Positions 24,954-32,888 of a stretch of 49,524 bases of DNA are shown here, in pieces. The stretch lies in assembly GCA_937919825.1 (NCBI GenBank), contig CALFPA010000088.1:1-49524 (forward strand). The letters run 5' to 3'. Below the pieces are notes generated by a model, which was given only the letters and a program-made list of their open reading frames with translations, had not been told where the DNA came from and ran no database searches. The stretch is from an uncultured Spartobacteria bacterium. Lineage in GTDB: Bacteria > Verrucomicrobiota > Verrucomicrobiia > Chthoniobacterales > Terrimicrobiaceae. The first letter of the stretch is position 1, and each line of letters opens with the position of its first letter. The position numbers were made by a program, and so were the translations under genes.

Positions 24954-25889
24954 TTAGTAGCTACCGGAGGCTTCGCTTAAGGTGTAGGGGGCCTGGTAGG
25001 CGCCGGTTTTTTCCTTGGCGAGTTGGCGGACGAGATCGTTGAGGAGGGCGGAGGCGCCGAAGCGGTAGCGGGCGTTATTGAGCCACGCGTCGCCGAGGGT
25101 TTCTTTGACGGCGATGAGGAATTGGATGGCTTGCTTCGCCGTGCGGATGCCGCCGGCGGGCTTCATCGCGATCTCGGTTCCAGTCTCGAGGTAAAAATCC
25201 CGGATCGCCTCAAGCATGACCTGATTGTTTCCAAGGGTGGCGTTGGATGAGGTTTTGCCGGTGCTGGTCTTGATGAAATCACCGGGACGAAGGACGCGCA
25301 TGGCGAGGAATGAGGCGGCACGGATGTTGTCGTAGGTTTCGAGTTCACTCGTTTCGAGGATGACTTTGAGCGTGGTCTTGCCGCAGGCGTCGCGGACGGC
25401 GGCGATTTCGTCCTGCACGAGGGCGAGTTCCCCGGCGAGGAAGGCACCGCGACTGATAACCATATCAATCTCATCGGCGCCATCGGAAACGGCAGCACGA
25501 ACCTCAGCGAGGCGGGTGGCAAGCGGAGCCTGACCAGATGGAAATGCGGTTGCGACGGAGGCGATTTTCACGGATGAGCCGCGCAGGAGTTTCTTCGCGT
25601 GCTTCACAAGGCGCGGGTAAACGCAGACAGCGGCGGTGGATGGAATCGAGGGATCGTCGTGCGGGTGGAGGGCCTTGAGGCAGAGGGAGGCGACTTTGCC
25701 CGGGGTGTCTTTTCCCTCCAGAGTGGTGAGGTCGACCATCGAAACGGCGAGTTTCAGCGCTTGGACCTTCGAGGCTTTTTTGATCGAGCGGGTGGTGTAT
25801 TTGGCCACGCGTTCCTCAATACCGACTTGGTCCACAGGGCCGATTTCGCTGATCAACGAACGGAGGGCGATGGGATTAGATCGTGCCAT
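24954..25889 (-). CDS. deoC: Deoxyribose-phosphate aldolase
   Basis: Cleaves 2-deoxyribose-5-phosphate to glyceraldehyde-3-phosphate and acetaldehyde. From ATG 25889 the protein is 311 residues. The Schiff-base Lys207 lies in FIKTSTGK, the second lysine Lys243 in MKPAGGIRT, and Asp142 in EIDMVIS; this is the class I DeoC active site. It is longer than the short bacterial DeoC (~220 aa) and resembles the long form found in many bacteria and animals. A longer upstream frame to 26018 runs into the divergent plsY promoter region and lacks family similarity. First gene of the deoC-aldh-aldh operon. Confidence 0.93.
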   Translation of the reverse strand: MARSNPIALRSLISEIGPVDQVGIEERVAKYTTRSIKKASKVQALKLAVSMVDLTTLEGKDTPGKVASLCLKALHPHDDPSIPSTAAVCVYPRLVKHAKKLLRGSSVKIASVATAFPSGQAPLATRLAEVRAAVSDGADEIDMVISRGAFLAGELALVQDEIAAVRDACGKTTLKVILETSELETYDNIRAASFLAMRVLRPGDFIKTSTGKTSSNATLGNNQVMLEAIRDFYLETGTEIAMKPAGGIRTAKQAIQFLIAVKETLGDAWLNNARYRFGASALLNDLVRQLAKEKTGAYQAPYTLSEASGSY

Positions 25890-25987
25890 CACCGTCGATC
25901 TTGATCTGGCCCCGCCCCGTGCCAAGCCGAAAAAGGTGTCTTTTTTCTTGAGGCAAGTGACGCCAGCGATGATTTGATCATGGTGCA

Positions 25988-26629
25988 ATGCTTTATCTGG
26001 CCTCTGCCCTTGTCGCATATTTATTGGGTTCGATCCCGTGGGGCTATCTAGCCGGCAAGATCAACGGCGTGGATCTGCACAAGGAAGGTAGCGGGAGCAC
26101 TGGTGCGACGAATGCCCTCCGGGTTCTTGGCAAACCCTGGGGCTACACCGTTTTTGCTCTCGATGCACTGAAGGGTTGGCTGGCCGTGATGGCGGCTTTT
26201 GAAATAGGCATTCGATTTTTCGCCTCCTCACCATATCAATTGATTCCCGCAGGCGTGGTGGCGGCGATTTTCGCGGTCATCGGTCATAGCTATCCCGTGT
26301 GGTTGCGCTTCCAAGGTGGCAAGGGCATCGCAACCTCGGCAGGGATCATGCTGGCTCTCTTCCCATGGCCGGTCTTCGCCTCGGGATTGGCTGTCTGGCT
26401 CGTTCTCTTTTATTCAACGCGGTTTGTTTCTGTAGCATCACTCGGCGCAGCGGTGGCCCTACCGACCTCATCGGCGGTGCTGTGGTGGATGGGGGACTGC
26501 GACGCTATCCGCACCGCCATCGCGGCGAGCATGTGCGCGCTTGCCGTTTGGCGTCATAAATCGAATATCTCGCGCCTCATGGCTGGAACCGAAAAACGCT
26601 TCGAGAAAAAACCGAAGCCAGCCGCTTGA
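25988..26629 (+). CDS. plsY: Acyl-phosphate:glycerol-3-phosphate acyltransferase
   Basis: Makes lysophosphatidic acid from acyl-phosphate and glycerol-3-phosphate at the membrane. The 213-residue protein has five or so membrane spans and the three loop motifs: GSIPWGYLAGK, the GSGSTGATNALRVLGK active-site loop, and GHSYPVWLRFQGGKGIATSA. C-terminal RHKSNISRLMAGTEKRF is the usual end. It begins at ATG 25988, divergent from deoC, and is followed seven bases later by gpsA, which supplies its substrate: a functional pair. Confidence 0.96.
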   Translation: MLYLASALVAYLLGSIPWGYLAGKINGVDLHKEGSGSTGATNALRVLGKPWGYTVFALDALKGWLAVMAAFEIGIRFFASSPYQLIPAGVVAAIFAVIGHSYPVWLRFQGGKGIATSAGIMLALFPWPVFASGLAVWLVLFYSTRFVSVASLGAAVALPTSSAVLWWMGDCDAIRTAIAASMCALAVWRHKSNISRLMAGTEKRFEKKPKPAA

Positions 26630-26636
26630 TAAAAAA

Positions 26637-27656
26637 ATGTTCGACCGGATCAGCATCATTGGCAGCGGAAGTTGGGGCACGGCTCTGGCCGTCATCCTCG
26701 CCGACCACGGCCTCCCAATCACACTCTGGAGCCACAACCCCGCTGTGGCCGAGGACATCAACTCGAACAGGATCAATTCCAGTTACCTCCCTGATGTAAA
26801 AATCCCCGCAACCGTCCGTGCGACCCCGGACTTGGCGGAGATGCTTTCCTCCCCCTTGATCATCTCGGTTCTCCCTTCCAAAGCCGTCCGTAAAACTGCC
26901 CAGCAAATCGCCGAACTGGGCCCCAAACCCGGAACCGTTCTGGTTTCCTGCACCAAAGGCATCGAACACGACAGCGGCAAGCTTATGAGCCAAGTCCTCG
27001 CTGACTGCCTGCCGGATTGCCGCATGGCCGTTCTTTCGGGACCGAACCTCGCCGTGGAAATCGCTCGTCGCATTCCCGCTGCGAGCGTGATTGGATCAGA
27101 CCAGACCGATCTCTTGGAACCTCTCCAGCGGATTTTTTCGGTGAAAGGTTTTCGCGCCTACACGAGCGACGACATTCTCGGCATCCAACTCGGCGGAGCG
27201 TTGAAAAATGTCTACGCCATCGCCGCCGGAGTTTGCGACGGCTTCGGCATGGGCGACAATTCCAAGGCCGCCCTCGTCACCCGCTCGCTTGCCGAGATGA
27301 CGCGCCTCGGCGTTTCGCTTGGCGGCCGCAAGGAAACTTTCTTCGGCCTCAGCGGCATCGGCGACTTGATGGTCACCTGCTTCAGCGCCCAAAGCCGCAA
27401 CCGAAAATTCGGTGAGCGACTTGGCCGGGGAGAAACTCCCGCTGCCATTATCGACTCGATGAAAATGGTTGCGGAAGGCGTTCCCACCTCGCTCGGCGCT
27501 TGGCAATGCGCGCAACGCGCCGGCATCGAAGCGCCTATCACTGCGGAAATTTATTCCGCTCTCCACGAAGCCAAACCCCCGCGCGAATCAATCTCCGAAC
27601 TTCTCGGTCGTCCGCCGAAACCCGAAAACGAAACCAGCAACTCGCGCCGGGCATGA
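26637..27656 (+). CDS. gpsA: NAD(P)-dependent glycerol-3-phosphate dehydrogenase
   Basis: Reduces dihydroxyacetone phosphate to sn-glycerol-3-phosphate for phospholipid synthesis. From ATG 26637 (MFDRISIIGSGSWGTALAVI) the protein is 339 residues. Motifs: Rossmann GSGSWGTA, VSCTKGIE, SGPNLAVEIA, the catalytic-Lys GGALKNVYAIAAGVCDG, and FFGLSGIGDLMVTCFSAQSR with RNRKFG. An upstream frame into plsY is rejected because the Rossmann fold begins directly here. The stop overlaps the next gene's ATG, coupling lipid-precursor synthesis with a glycosyltransferase. Confidence 0.96.
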   Translation: MFDRISIIGSGSWGTALAVILADHGLPITLWSHNPAVAEDINSNRINSSYLPDVKIPATVRATPDLAEMLSSPLIISVLPSKAVRKTAQQIAELGPKPGTVLVSCTKGIEHDSGKLMSQVLADCLPDCRMAVLSGPNLAVEIARRIPAASVIGSDQTDLLEPLQRIFSVKGFRAYTSDDILGIQLGGALKNVYAIAAGVCDGFGMGDNSKAALVTRSLAEMTRLGVSLGGRKETFFGLSGIGDLMVTCFSAQSRNRKFGERLGRGETPAAIIDSMKMVAEGVPTSLGAWQCAQRAGIEAPITAEIYSALHEAKPPRESISELLGRPPKPENETSNSRRA

Positions 27657-28723
27657 AAATTGGATTTGTCCGCCGAGGCCACTCCGCCACCGGCGGTGCC
27701 GAGGCTTATCTCCTTCGACTCGCTGCGGCGCTCCGAGGACTTGGCCAGGAAACCTCCCTCATCACCTCGCCGGACTGGCCCGCTGATCGATGGCCCTTTG
27801 GCGAAATCCTCCGCTTGGAGGCCTCTTCTCCACGCGAATTCGCCGACGCATTTTTTAAAAAAAACACCGGTTGCGACATCCACCTGAGCTTGGAACGAGT
27901 CCCGGGCAGCGAAGTCTACCGGGCCGGCGACGGAGTCCATGCCGCTTGGCTGGATAGACGAAATGCCTTCGAGCCCCTCTGGAAGCGCCTCACGCGCGGC
28001 CTCAATCGAAAGCATGCCCAAATCCTCGAACTCGAGCGCCGCGTCTTCGATCCCCAAAATACCCGTGCGATCATTGCCAACTCCGCGATGGTCCGCGACG
28101 AAATCCTTGCCCGATTCCCCTACCCTGCCGAACGAATCCACATCGTCCGAAACGGCATTCAGCCTTGGAGAGATTTACCAGAACGCGAGGCATCCAGGAA
28201 AAAATTCCAGATCGACCCAGAGGTTTTGTGCCTCCTTTTCCTCGGCACTGGCTGGGAACGCAAAGGCCTTGCCACCGCGATCGGTGCGTTGGACAACCTC
28301 GACTCCACGACGCTCCTCGTCGCAGGACGCGGCCCCGCCGATCTCTATCGCCACGACAAGGCGCGATTCCTCGGTCCGGTCTCCGACATCGCCTCGCTCT
28401 TCTCCGCTGCAGATTTGCTCGTTGCTCCAACATGGTATGACCCTTTTTCGAATGCCTGTCTCGAGGCCCTCGCCGCCGGATTGCCTGTGATCACTACCTC
28501 GGCGAATGGCTTTTCCGAAATCCTCACGCCGGGCGTCCATGGCGACATCACGCCCGCCGGCGACAGCCTCGCTCTCACCGAAGCGGTGGGAAAATGGCGC
28601 AACCCCGAAAAACGAATCGCCGCCCGCGAAGCATGCCGCCGCCTGGCTTCCGAGTATTCCATCGAACGCAATGCCCGCGAGACTCTGCAAATCCTCACTC
28701 GCGCTGCGTCCTCCTCGTCGTAG
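27653..28723 (+). CDS. Glycosyltransferase, GT4 family (lipopolysaccharide-core-like)
   Basis: A 356-residue GT-B fold enzyme starting at ATG 27653 in an ATGA overlap with gpsA. The N-terminal domain begins MKIGFVRRGHSATGGAEAYL and contains YRAGDGVHAAWLDRR, a pattern seen in WaaG-like LPS core transferases; the C-terminal domain has LFLGTGWERKGLATAI and the donor-binding PTWYDPFSNACLEALAAGLP (E-x7-E type). Transfer of a sugar to an envelope glycan, probably the LPS core, is likely; donor and acceptor cannot be read off the sequence. No membrane span is seen, so a peripheral inner-face enzyme. Confidence 0.85.
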   Translation: MKIGFVRRGHSATGGAEAYLLRLAAALRGLGQETSLITSPDWPADRWPFGEILRLEASSPREFADAFFKKNTGCDIHLSLERVPGSEVYRAGDGVHAAWLDRRNAFEPLWKRLTRGLNRKHAQILELERRVFDPQNTRAIIANSAMVRDEILARFPYPAERIHIVRNGIQPWRDLPEREASRKKFQIDPEVLCLLFLGTGWERKGLATAIGALDNLDSTTLLVAGRGPADLYRHDKARFLGPVSDIASLFSAADLLVAPTWYDPFSNACLEALAAGLPVITTSANGFSEILTPGVHGDITPAGDSLALTEAVGKWRNPEKRIAAREACRRLASEYSIERNARETLQILTRAASSSS

Positions 28724-28792
28724 TGGCTCTTGATTGCCGGAGTGGAAATCTTGCCATTGCCCACTCCACCTCGCCGCGTTAGTTTCCGATTC

Positions 28793-28882
28793 GTCAGGGG
28801 CCATGGACTGCGGACCGGCGAACCCCGCCAGGGCAGGAATGCAGCAACGGTAGCCAGCTCCTCTTTGCCGTGGACCTCTGAC
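28793..28882 (+). ncRNA. ffs: Signal recognition particle RNA (small bacterial 4.5S type)
   Basis: A 90-base hairpin RNA closed by GTCAG (28793-28797) and CTGAC (28878-28882). The conserved helix 8 core is present: GCCAGGGCAGGAATGCAGCA with a GGAA tetraloop on a GCA/TGC stem, then CGGTAGCC. No Alu domain is present. It lies between a glycosyltransferase gene and fur, on the same strand. This RNA binds Ffh to target membrane proteins. Confidence 0.93.
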
Positions 28883-28930
28883 ACTTTCCCCTGTCTTGAC
28901 TCGTTTTCGGGGAATTATAGCCTCCGGCGA

Positions 28931-29419
28931 ATGGCCAAAGTCTCGCGCGAAAGTGTTCGCGAAATCCTACATGCCCATCTAACCGGCAAAGGTCTTCGGA
29001 AGACCTCCCAGCGCGATGCCATTATCGAGGCGGCCTTTGGCACGAACGATCACTACACCGCCGAGGAACTTCTCGTGATGGCGCGCAACATCGACCGTTC
29101 GGTCTCCCGCGCCACGGTTTACCGCACCCTGCCGATCCTTGTGGAGAGCGGGCTCCTGCGCGAACTCGACCTCGGCGGCGATACGAAAATCTACGATCCC
29201 AATTTCCTCGAGCACCCAACGCACAACCACCTCGTTTGTGTGGATTGCAAAAAAATCATCGAATTCGAGGATCCGAACATGGAACTGCTCGAAAACTGCA
29301 TCTCGCGCCGGCTGGGATTTTCTCCCACCAACAAGCGCCTCACCATCGAAGCCCGCTGCGACGAGTTCCAGCAGCGCGGCACTTGCAAAAAAGCCAATCT
29401 GGAGGGTGCGAAAGCCTAA
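28931..29419 (+). CDS. fur: Fur-family metal-dependent transcriptional regulator
   Basis: A 162-residue repressor of the Fur/Zur/PerR family. The winged-helix domain (~1-90) includes GLRKTSQRDAIIEA and DRSVSRATVYRTLPILVESG; the metal domain has HNHLVCVDCKKIIEFED, giving a CxxC pair Cys103/Cys106, and a second pair Cys143/Cys152 in RCDEFQQRGTC. Two pairs support a structural zinc plus a sensing site. Which metal it senses is not decidable; Fur proper is the default. ATG 28931 follows the SRP RNA by 48 bases; a longer frame upstream would overlap that RNA and is rejected. Confidence 0.88.
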   Translation: MAKVSRESVREILHAHLTGKGLRKTSQRDAIIEAAFGTNDHYTAEELLVMARNIDRSVSRATVYRTLPILVESGLLRELDLGGDTKIYDPNFLEHPTHNHLVCVDCKKIIEFEDPNMELLENCISRRLGFSPTNKRLTIEARCDEFQQRGTCKKANLEGAKA

Positions 29420-29425
29420 ACGCCG

Positions 29426-30793
29426 ATGTGGAAGGGACGATTTAAAGAGGAGCAATCCGATCTCCTCAAAAGCTACGGCGAGTCGGTCTCAACGGATTGG
29501 CAACTTTACCGGCATGACATCGCGGGCAGCATCGCCCACGCCCGTGCGCTGAACTCCGCAGGCATTCTCAGCGGGGAGGAATTTCAAAAAATCGAGTCCG
29601 GCCTGCGCCAAATCCTCGCCGAGATCGAGGAGGGCCGCTTCGAGTTCCTGATGGACCTCGAGGATGTCCACATGAACATCGAATCGGAGCTCACCAAGCG
29701 CATCGGACCGGCCGGCGCGAAGCTCCATACTGCCCGCAGCCGCAACGACCAGGTCGCCCTTGATTTTCGACTCTGGCTGCGCGAAGCCTGCGATGCCCTC
29801 GCTCAAAAGCTCCAAGGCCTGCAACGCGAACTCGTCGGTCTCGCCGAGCGTCACCGCGGCGCCATCATGCCGGGCTACACGCACCTCCAGCGTGCCCAGC
29901 CGGTCTTTTTCGCCCACCACCTTCTGGCCTATGTGGAAATGCTCGACCGCGACGCCGGCCGACTCCGCGACGCCCGCACCCGGATGGACGCGATGCCTCT
30001 CGGCTCTGGCGCCATCGCAGGATCGACGATTCTTTTGGACCGCGAGGCTGTGGCGAAGGAGTTGGGATTTCCTCGTGTTACCACCAACAGCATGGATGCC
30101 GTGGCAGACCGAGATTTCGCGTGCGAGGTTTTGGCGGCGATTGCGATTGCCGGCATGCACCTCTCGCGCCTGAGCGAGGATGTGATCCTCTGGGCCTCGA
30201 CGGAGTTTGGCTTTCTCGAATTGAGCGACCGCCACACGACCGGCTCGAGCCTCATGCCTCAGAAAAAAAATCCCGACATCGCCGAACTCGCCCGCGGCAA
30301 AACAGGTCGACTCTACGGCAATCTCATGACCCTGCTGACCGTGATGAAAGGCCTCCCCCTCACCTACAATCGTGACATGCAGGAGGACAAAGAGGCGGTG
30401 TTTGATTCCGTGAAAACTCTCTCCGAGACCCTCTTGATCCTCGCCGAGATGTTTTCTGCAGCCTCCCTGCGCGAGGCCCGCGCGCTCGAAGCCGCTGGTG
30501 ACCCACTTTTGCTTGCGACCGATCTCGCCGACCGCCTCGTCGAAGGCGGTGTTCCCTTCCGCAAGGCCCATGAAATCGTCGGGGGGCTCGTCGCCCGTGC
30601 GCGCGAATTAAATACCCCGCTCGACCAACTCGACTCCTCCGAGTTTCTCCAAGCCTCGACCATGCTCACTCCCGACGTCGTTAAAGCCACCTTCCAACTC
30701 CAATCCGCCCTGGCCGCCCGTAAAACCATCGGGGCCCCCTCGCCTGAAAACATCTCCCGCGAACTCTCACGCTGGCGGAGCCTCCTCGGCTAG
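29426..30793 (+). CDS. argH: Argininosuccinate lyase
   Basis: Last step of arginine synthesis: argininosuccinate to arginine and fumarate. The 455-residue protein starts MWKGRFKEEQSDLLKSYGES and contains EDVHMNIESELTKRIG, KLHTARSRNDQVALDFRLWL, the TTGSSLMPQKKNPDIAELAR signature with the mobile-loop Ser, and YNRDMQEDKEAVFDS. Length and domains are normal. It begins six bases after the fur stop, an unusual partner that may put it under the same promoter. Confidence 0.97.
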   Translation: MWKGRFKEEQSDLLKSYGESVSTDWQLYRHDIAGSIAHARALNSAGILSGEEFQKIESGLRQILAEIEEGRFEFLMDLEDVHMNIESELTKRIGPAGAKLHTARSRNDQVALDFRLWLREACDALAQKLQGLQRELVGLAERHRGAIMPGYTHLQRAQPVFFAHHLLAYVEMLDRDAGRLRDARTRMDAMPLGSGAIAGSTILLDREAVAKELGFPRVTTNSMDAVADRDFACEVLAAIAIAGMHLSRLSEDVILWASTEFGFLELSDRHTTGSSLMPQKKNPDIAELARGKTGRLYGNLMTLLTVMKGLPLTYNRDMQEDKEAVFDSVKTLSETLLILAEMFSAASLREARALEAAGDPLLLATDLADRLVEGGVPFRKAHEIVGGLVARARELNTPLDQLDSSEFLQASTMLTPDVVKATFQLQSALAARKTIGAPSPENISRELSRWRSLLG

Positions 30794-30798
30794 CCGCC

Positions 30799-31581
30799 AT
30801 GTTACTCGAGCGCCTGTTTGAATTTCGCAATCGCGGCGATGTGGAGAAACCATTTCTCTCTCACATTGAGGACCTCCGTTTCACGATCATCAAAGTCGCC
30901 TCCGCGCTGGTATCGGCGATGGTCCTCTGCTTCGCCTTTCGCGACAAATTGGCGGCGGCCGTCCAACATCCCCTCATCGCCGTGGATCCTCAGCGCGCCG
31001 CCAATATTCAATCCCTTGGCGTCGCCGATTCGTTCACGATTTCCCTCGAGCTCTCGTTCTACGGCGGCCTGGTGCTGGCATTTCCCTTCCTCGTCTATTT
31101 CCTCGCCGAGTTCATTCTGCCCGCTCTCACTCCGAAGGAAAAACGGATGCTCATCCCGGCCTCTCTCATCGGCGGCGGGCTCTTCCTCACCGGCGCGGCA
31201 TTCAGCTATCTCATCGTCCTCCCGCAGACGCTCGAATTCTTTTTTAACGACGCTCGCTCCATGAATTGGCAGCCGACTTGGACCGTTCGGGAATACTATT
31301 CTTTCACCACGCAATTCGTGATTTCCTTCGGCCTGGCATTCGAACTTCCCCTCATCGTCCTAATGCTTGTGAAGCTCGGCATGGTGGACCACGCCCAACT
31401 CCGCAGCGCCCGCGCTTTCGCTGTCGTCATCATTTTTGTGGTGGCCGCCATCATCACCCCCACATCCGACATGGTGACCCTTCTCTTGATGGGAGGCCCG
31501 ATGTGCGTCCTCTACGAAATCTGTATCGGCATCGCGTGGATGATGCGCGACCGCTCTAAAAAAACCGAGCCAGCCCCATGA
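30799..31581 (+). CDS. tatC: Sec-independent protein translocase subunit TatC
   Basis: Signal-receptor subunit of the Tat pathway, which exports folded proteins. The 260-residue protein has six membrane spans and the family motifs: EKPFLSHIEDLRFTIIK, FSYLIVLPQTLEFFFN, FGLAFELPLIVLMLVKLG, and AAIITPTSDMVTLLLMGGPM. tatA/tatB are not adjacent and must lie elsewhere. ATG 30799 is five bases after argH; its stop overlaps avtA in an ATGA. Confidence 0.96.
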   Translation: MLLERLFEFRNRGDVEKPFLSHIEDLRFTIIKVASALVSAMVLCFAFRDKLAAAVQHPLIAVDPQRAANIQSLGVADSFTISLELSFYGGLVLAFPFLVYFLAEFILPALTPKEKRMLIPASLIGGGLFLTGAAFSYLIVLPQTLEFFFNDARSMNWQPTWTVREYYSFTTQFVISFGLAFELPLIVLMLVKLGMVDHAQLRSARAFAVVIIFVVAAIITPTSDMVTLLLMGGPMCVLYEICIGIAWMMRDRSKKTEPAP

Positions 31582-32834
31582 AATTCTCCGCCTTCGGCCA
31601 ACGCGCCTCCCGTGGCAGCGGGATTGAAAATCTCATGGATGACCTCGGGAAGGCGCTCTCAGGAACCGGCCCCGCCCCTCTCATGCTCGGCGGCGGAAAC
31701 CCCGCGCACATCCCGGAGATGGAGGCGGTCTGGAATAAACGCCTCCACGAAATCCTCGCAGATCCCGCCACTCTCCGCCGCACGCTGGCGATCTACGATC
31801 CCCCACAAGGCAACGCCGCCGTCCTCTCCGCTCTGGCCGAACTCCTGCGCACCGAACTCGGCTGGTCCGTCGGACCCGAGAACATTGCCGTCACGCCCGG
31901 TGGGCAAACCGCGTTTCATTTTCTTTTCAATCTTTTCGGCGGAAAACGCCCCGACGGCTCACCAGCACGGATTCTTTTGCCCCTCATGCCGGAATACATC
32001 GGCTACGCGAACCAAGGCCTCGAGGAGGGAATGTTCGCCTCGCAGCGGCCTAGTATCAGCCGCACCGCACCGCATCACTTCAAATACCACATCGATTTTT
32101 CCAATCTCCAAGTTGGCCCCGACATCAGCGCGATCTGCATTTCCCGTCCAACCAACCCTAGCGGAAACCTCGTCACCGATGAGGAACTCACCCGGTTGGA
32201 ACGCCTCGCCGCAGGTCGCGACATCCCGCTCATCATCGACAACGCCTACGGTTGGCCATTTCCCGGCATCGTCTTCTCCGCTGCCAAGCCGCTTTGGACT
32301 CCGCACACGATCCATGTCATGAGCCTCTCGAAGCTCGGCCTGCCCGGAACCCGCACGGCATTTGTCGTTGGCCCACCCGAGGTCGCCTCCGCCGTGTCGT
32401 CGATGATGGCAGTCACCGGCCTTGCGAATGGTAATTTCGGCCAATCAATCATTGGCCCGCTTTTTGCCAGCGGCGAGATCACAAGACTCGCCCGCGAAAT
32501 CATCCAGCCCTACTACCGCCGCAAACGCGACGCCGCACTGGAAGCCGTCGCGGAATTTTTCCCAGTCGATGCCCCCTACGCCCTGCATAAAAGCGAGGGC
32601 GCGCTCTTCCTCTGGCTGTGGCTGGAAAATTCCAAAAAAACCTCGCGCGAACTTTACCGGAACCTCAAGGAACGCGGCGTGCTGGTCGTGCCGGGCGAGT
32701 ATTTCTTCTTTGGCGACCTCTCCGAGGATTGGCGACACCGCCACGAGTGCCTGCGAATTTCCTTCGCGATGGACGACCGCGATGTCCGCGAGGGCCTGCG
32801 AATCATCGGTTCGGAAGTCGCCGGAGCATTTTAG
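31578..32834 (+). CDS. avtA: Valine--pyruvate aminotransferase
   Basis: PLP-dependent (fold type I) transaminase moving amino groups between valine and pyruvate/alanine. The 418-residue protein opens MKFSAFGQRASRGSGIENLM, a recognisable AvtA start, and has LMLGGGNPAHIPEME, the AYGWPFPG segment, and the PLP-lysine in HVMSLSKLGLPGTRTAF. RPTNPSGNLVTDEEL carries the conserved Asn. Length is as in the family (~415). The ATG overlaps the tatC stop; the two products are unrelated, so the operon is one of convenience. Confidence 0.92.
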   Translation: MKFSAFGQRASRGSGIENLMDDLGKALSGTGPAPLMLGGGNPAHIPEMEAVWNKRLHEILADPATLRRTLAIYDPPQGNAAVLSALAELLRTELGWSVGPENIAVTPGGQTAFHFLFNLFGGKRPDGSPARILLPLMPEYIGYANQGLEEGMFASQRPSISRTAPHHFKYHIDFSNLQVGPDISAICISRPTNPSGNLVTDEELTRLERLAAGRDIPLIIDNAYGWPFPGIVFSAAKPLWTPHTIHVMSLSKLGLPGTRTAFVVGPPEVASAVSSMMAVTGLANGNFGQSIIGPLFASGEITRLAREIIQPYYRRKRDAALEAVAEFFPVDAPYALHKSEGALFLWLWLENSKKTSRELYRNLKERGVLVVPGEYFFFGDLSEDWRHRHECLRISFAMDDRDVREGLRIIGSEVAGAF

Positions 32835-32888
32835 CCCGCCCGCGCTCGCCGTTTGGCAAACCTCACCCGAATGCTACTCTCTCAAACC

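Noticed and set aside
23482-24957. 491-residue plus-strand frame covering the whole aldehyde dehydrogenase gene
   Set aside because: The minus-strand protein has the full ALDH active site; the plus-strand frame is repetitive Gly/Asp/Val/Glu without motifs.
28730-28930. N-terminal extension of the Fur protein
   Set aside because: It passes through the SRP RNA; the Fur fold begins at MAKVSRESV (28931).
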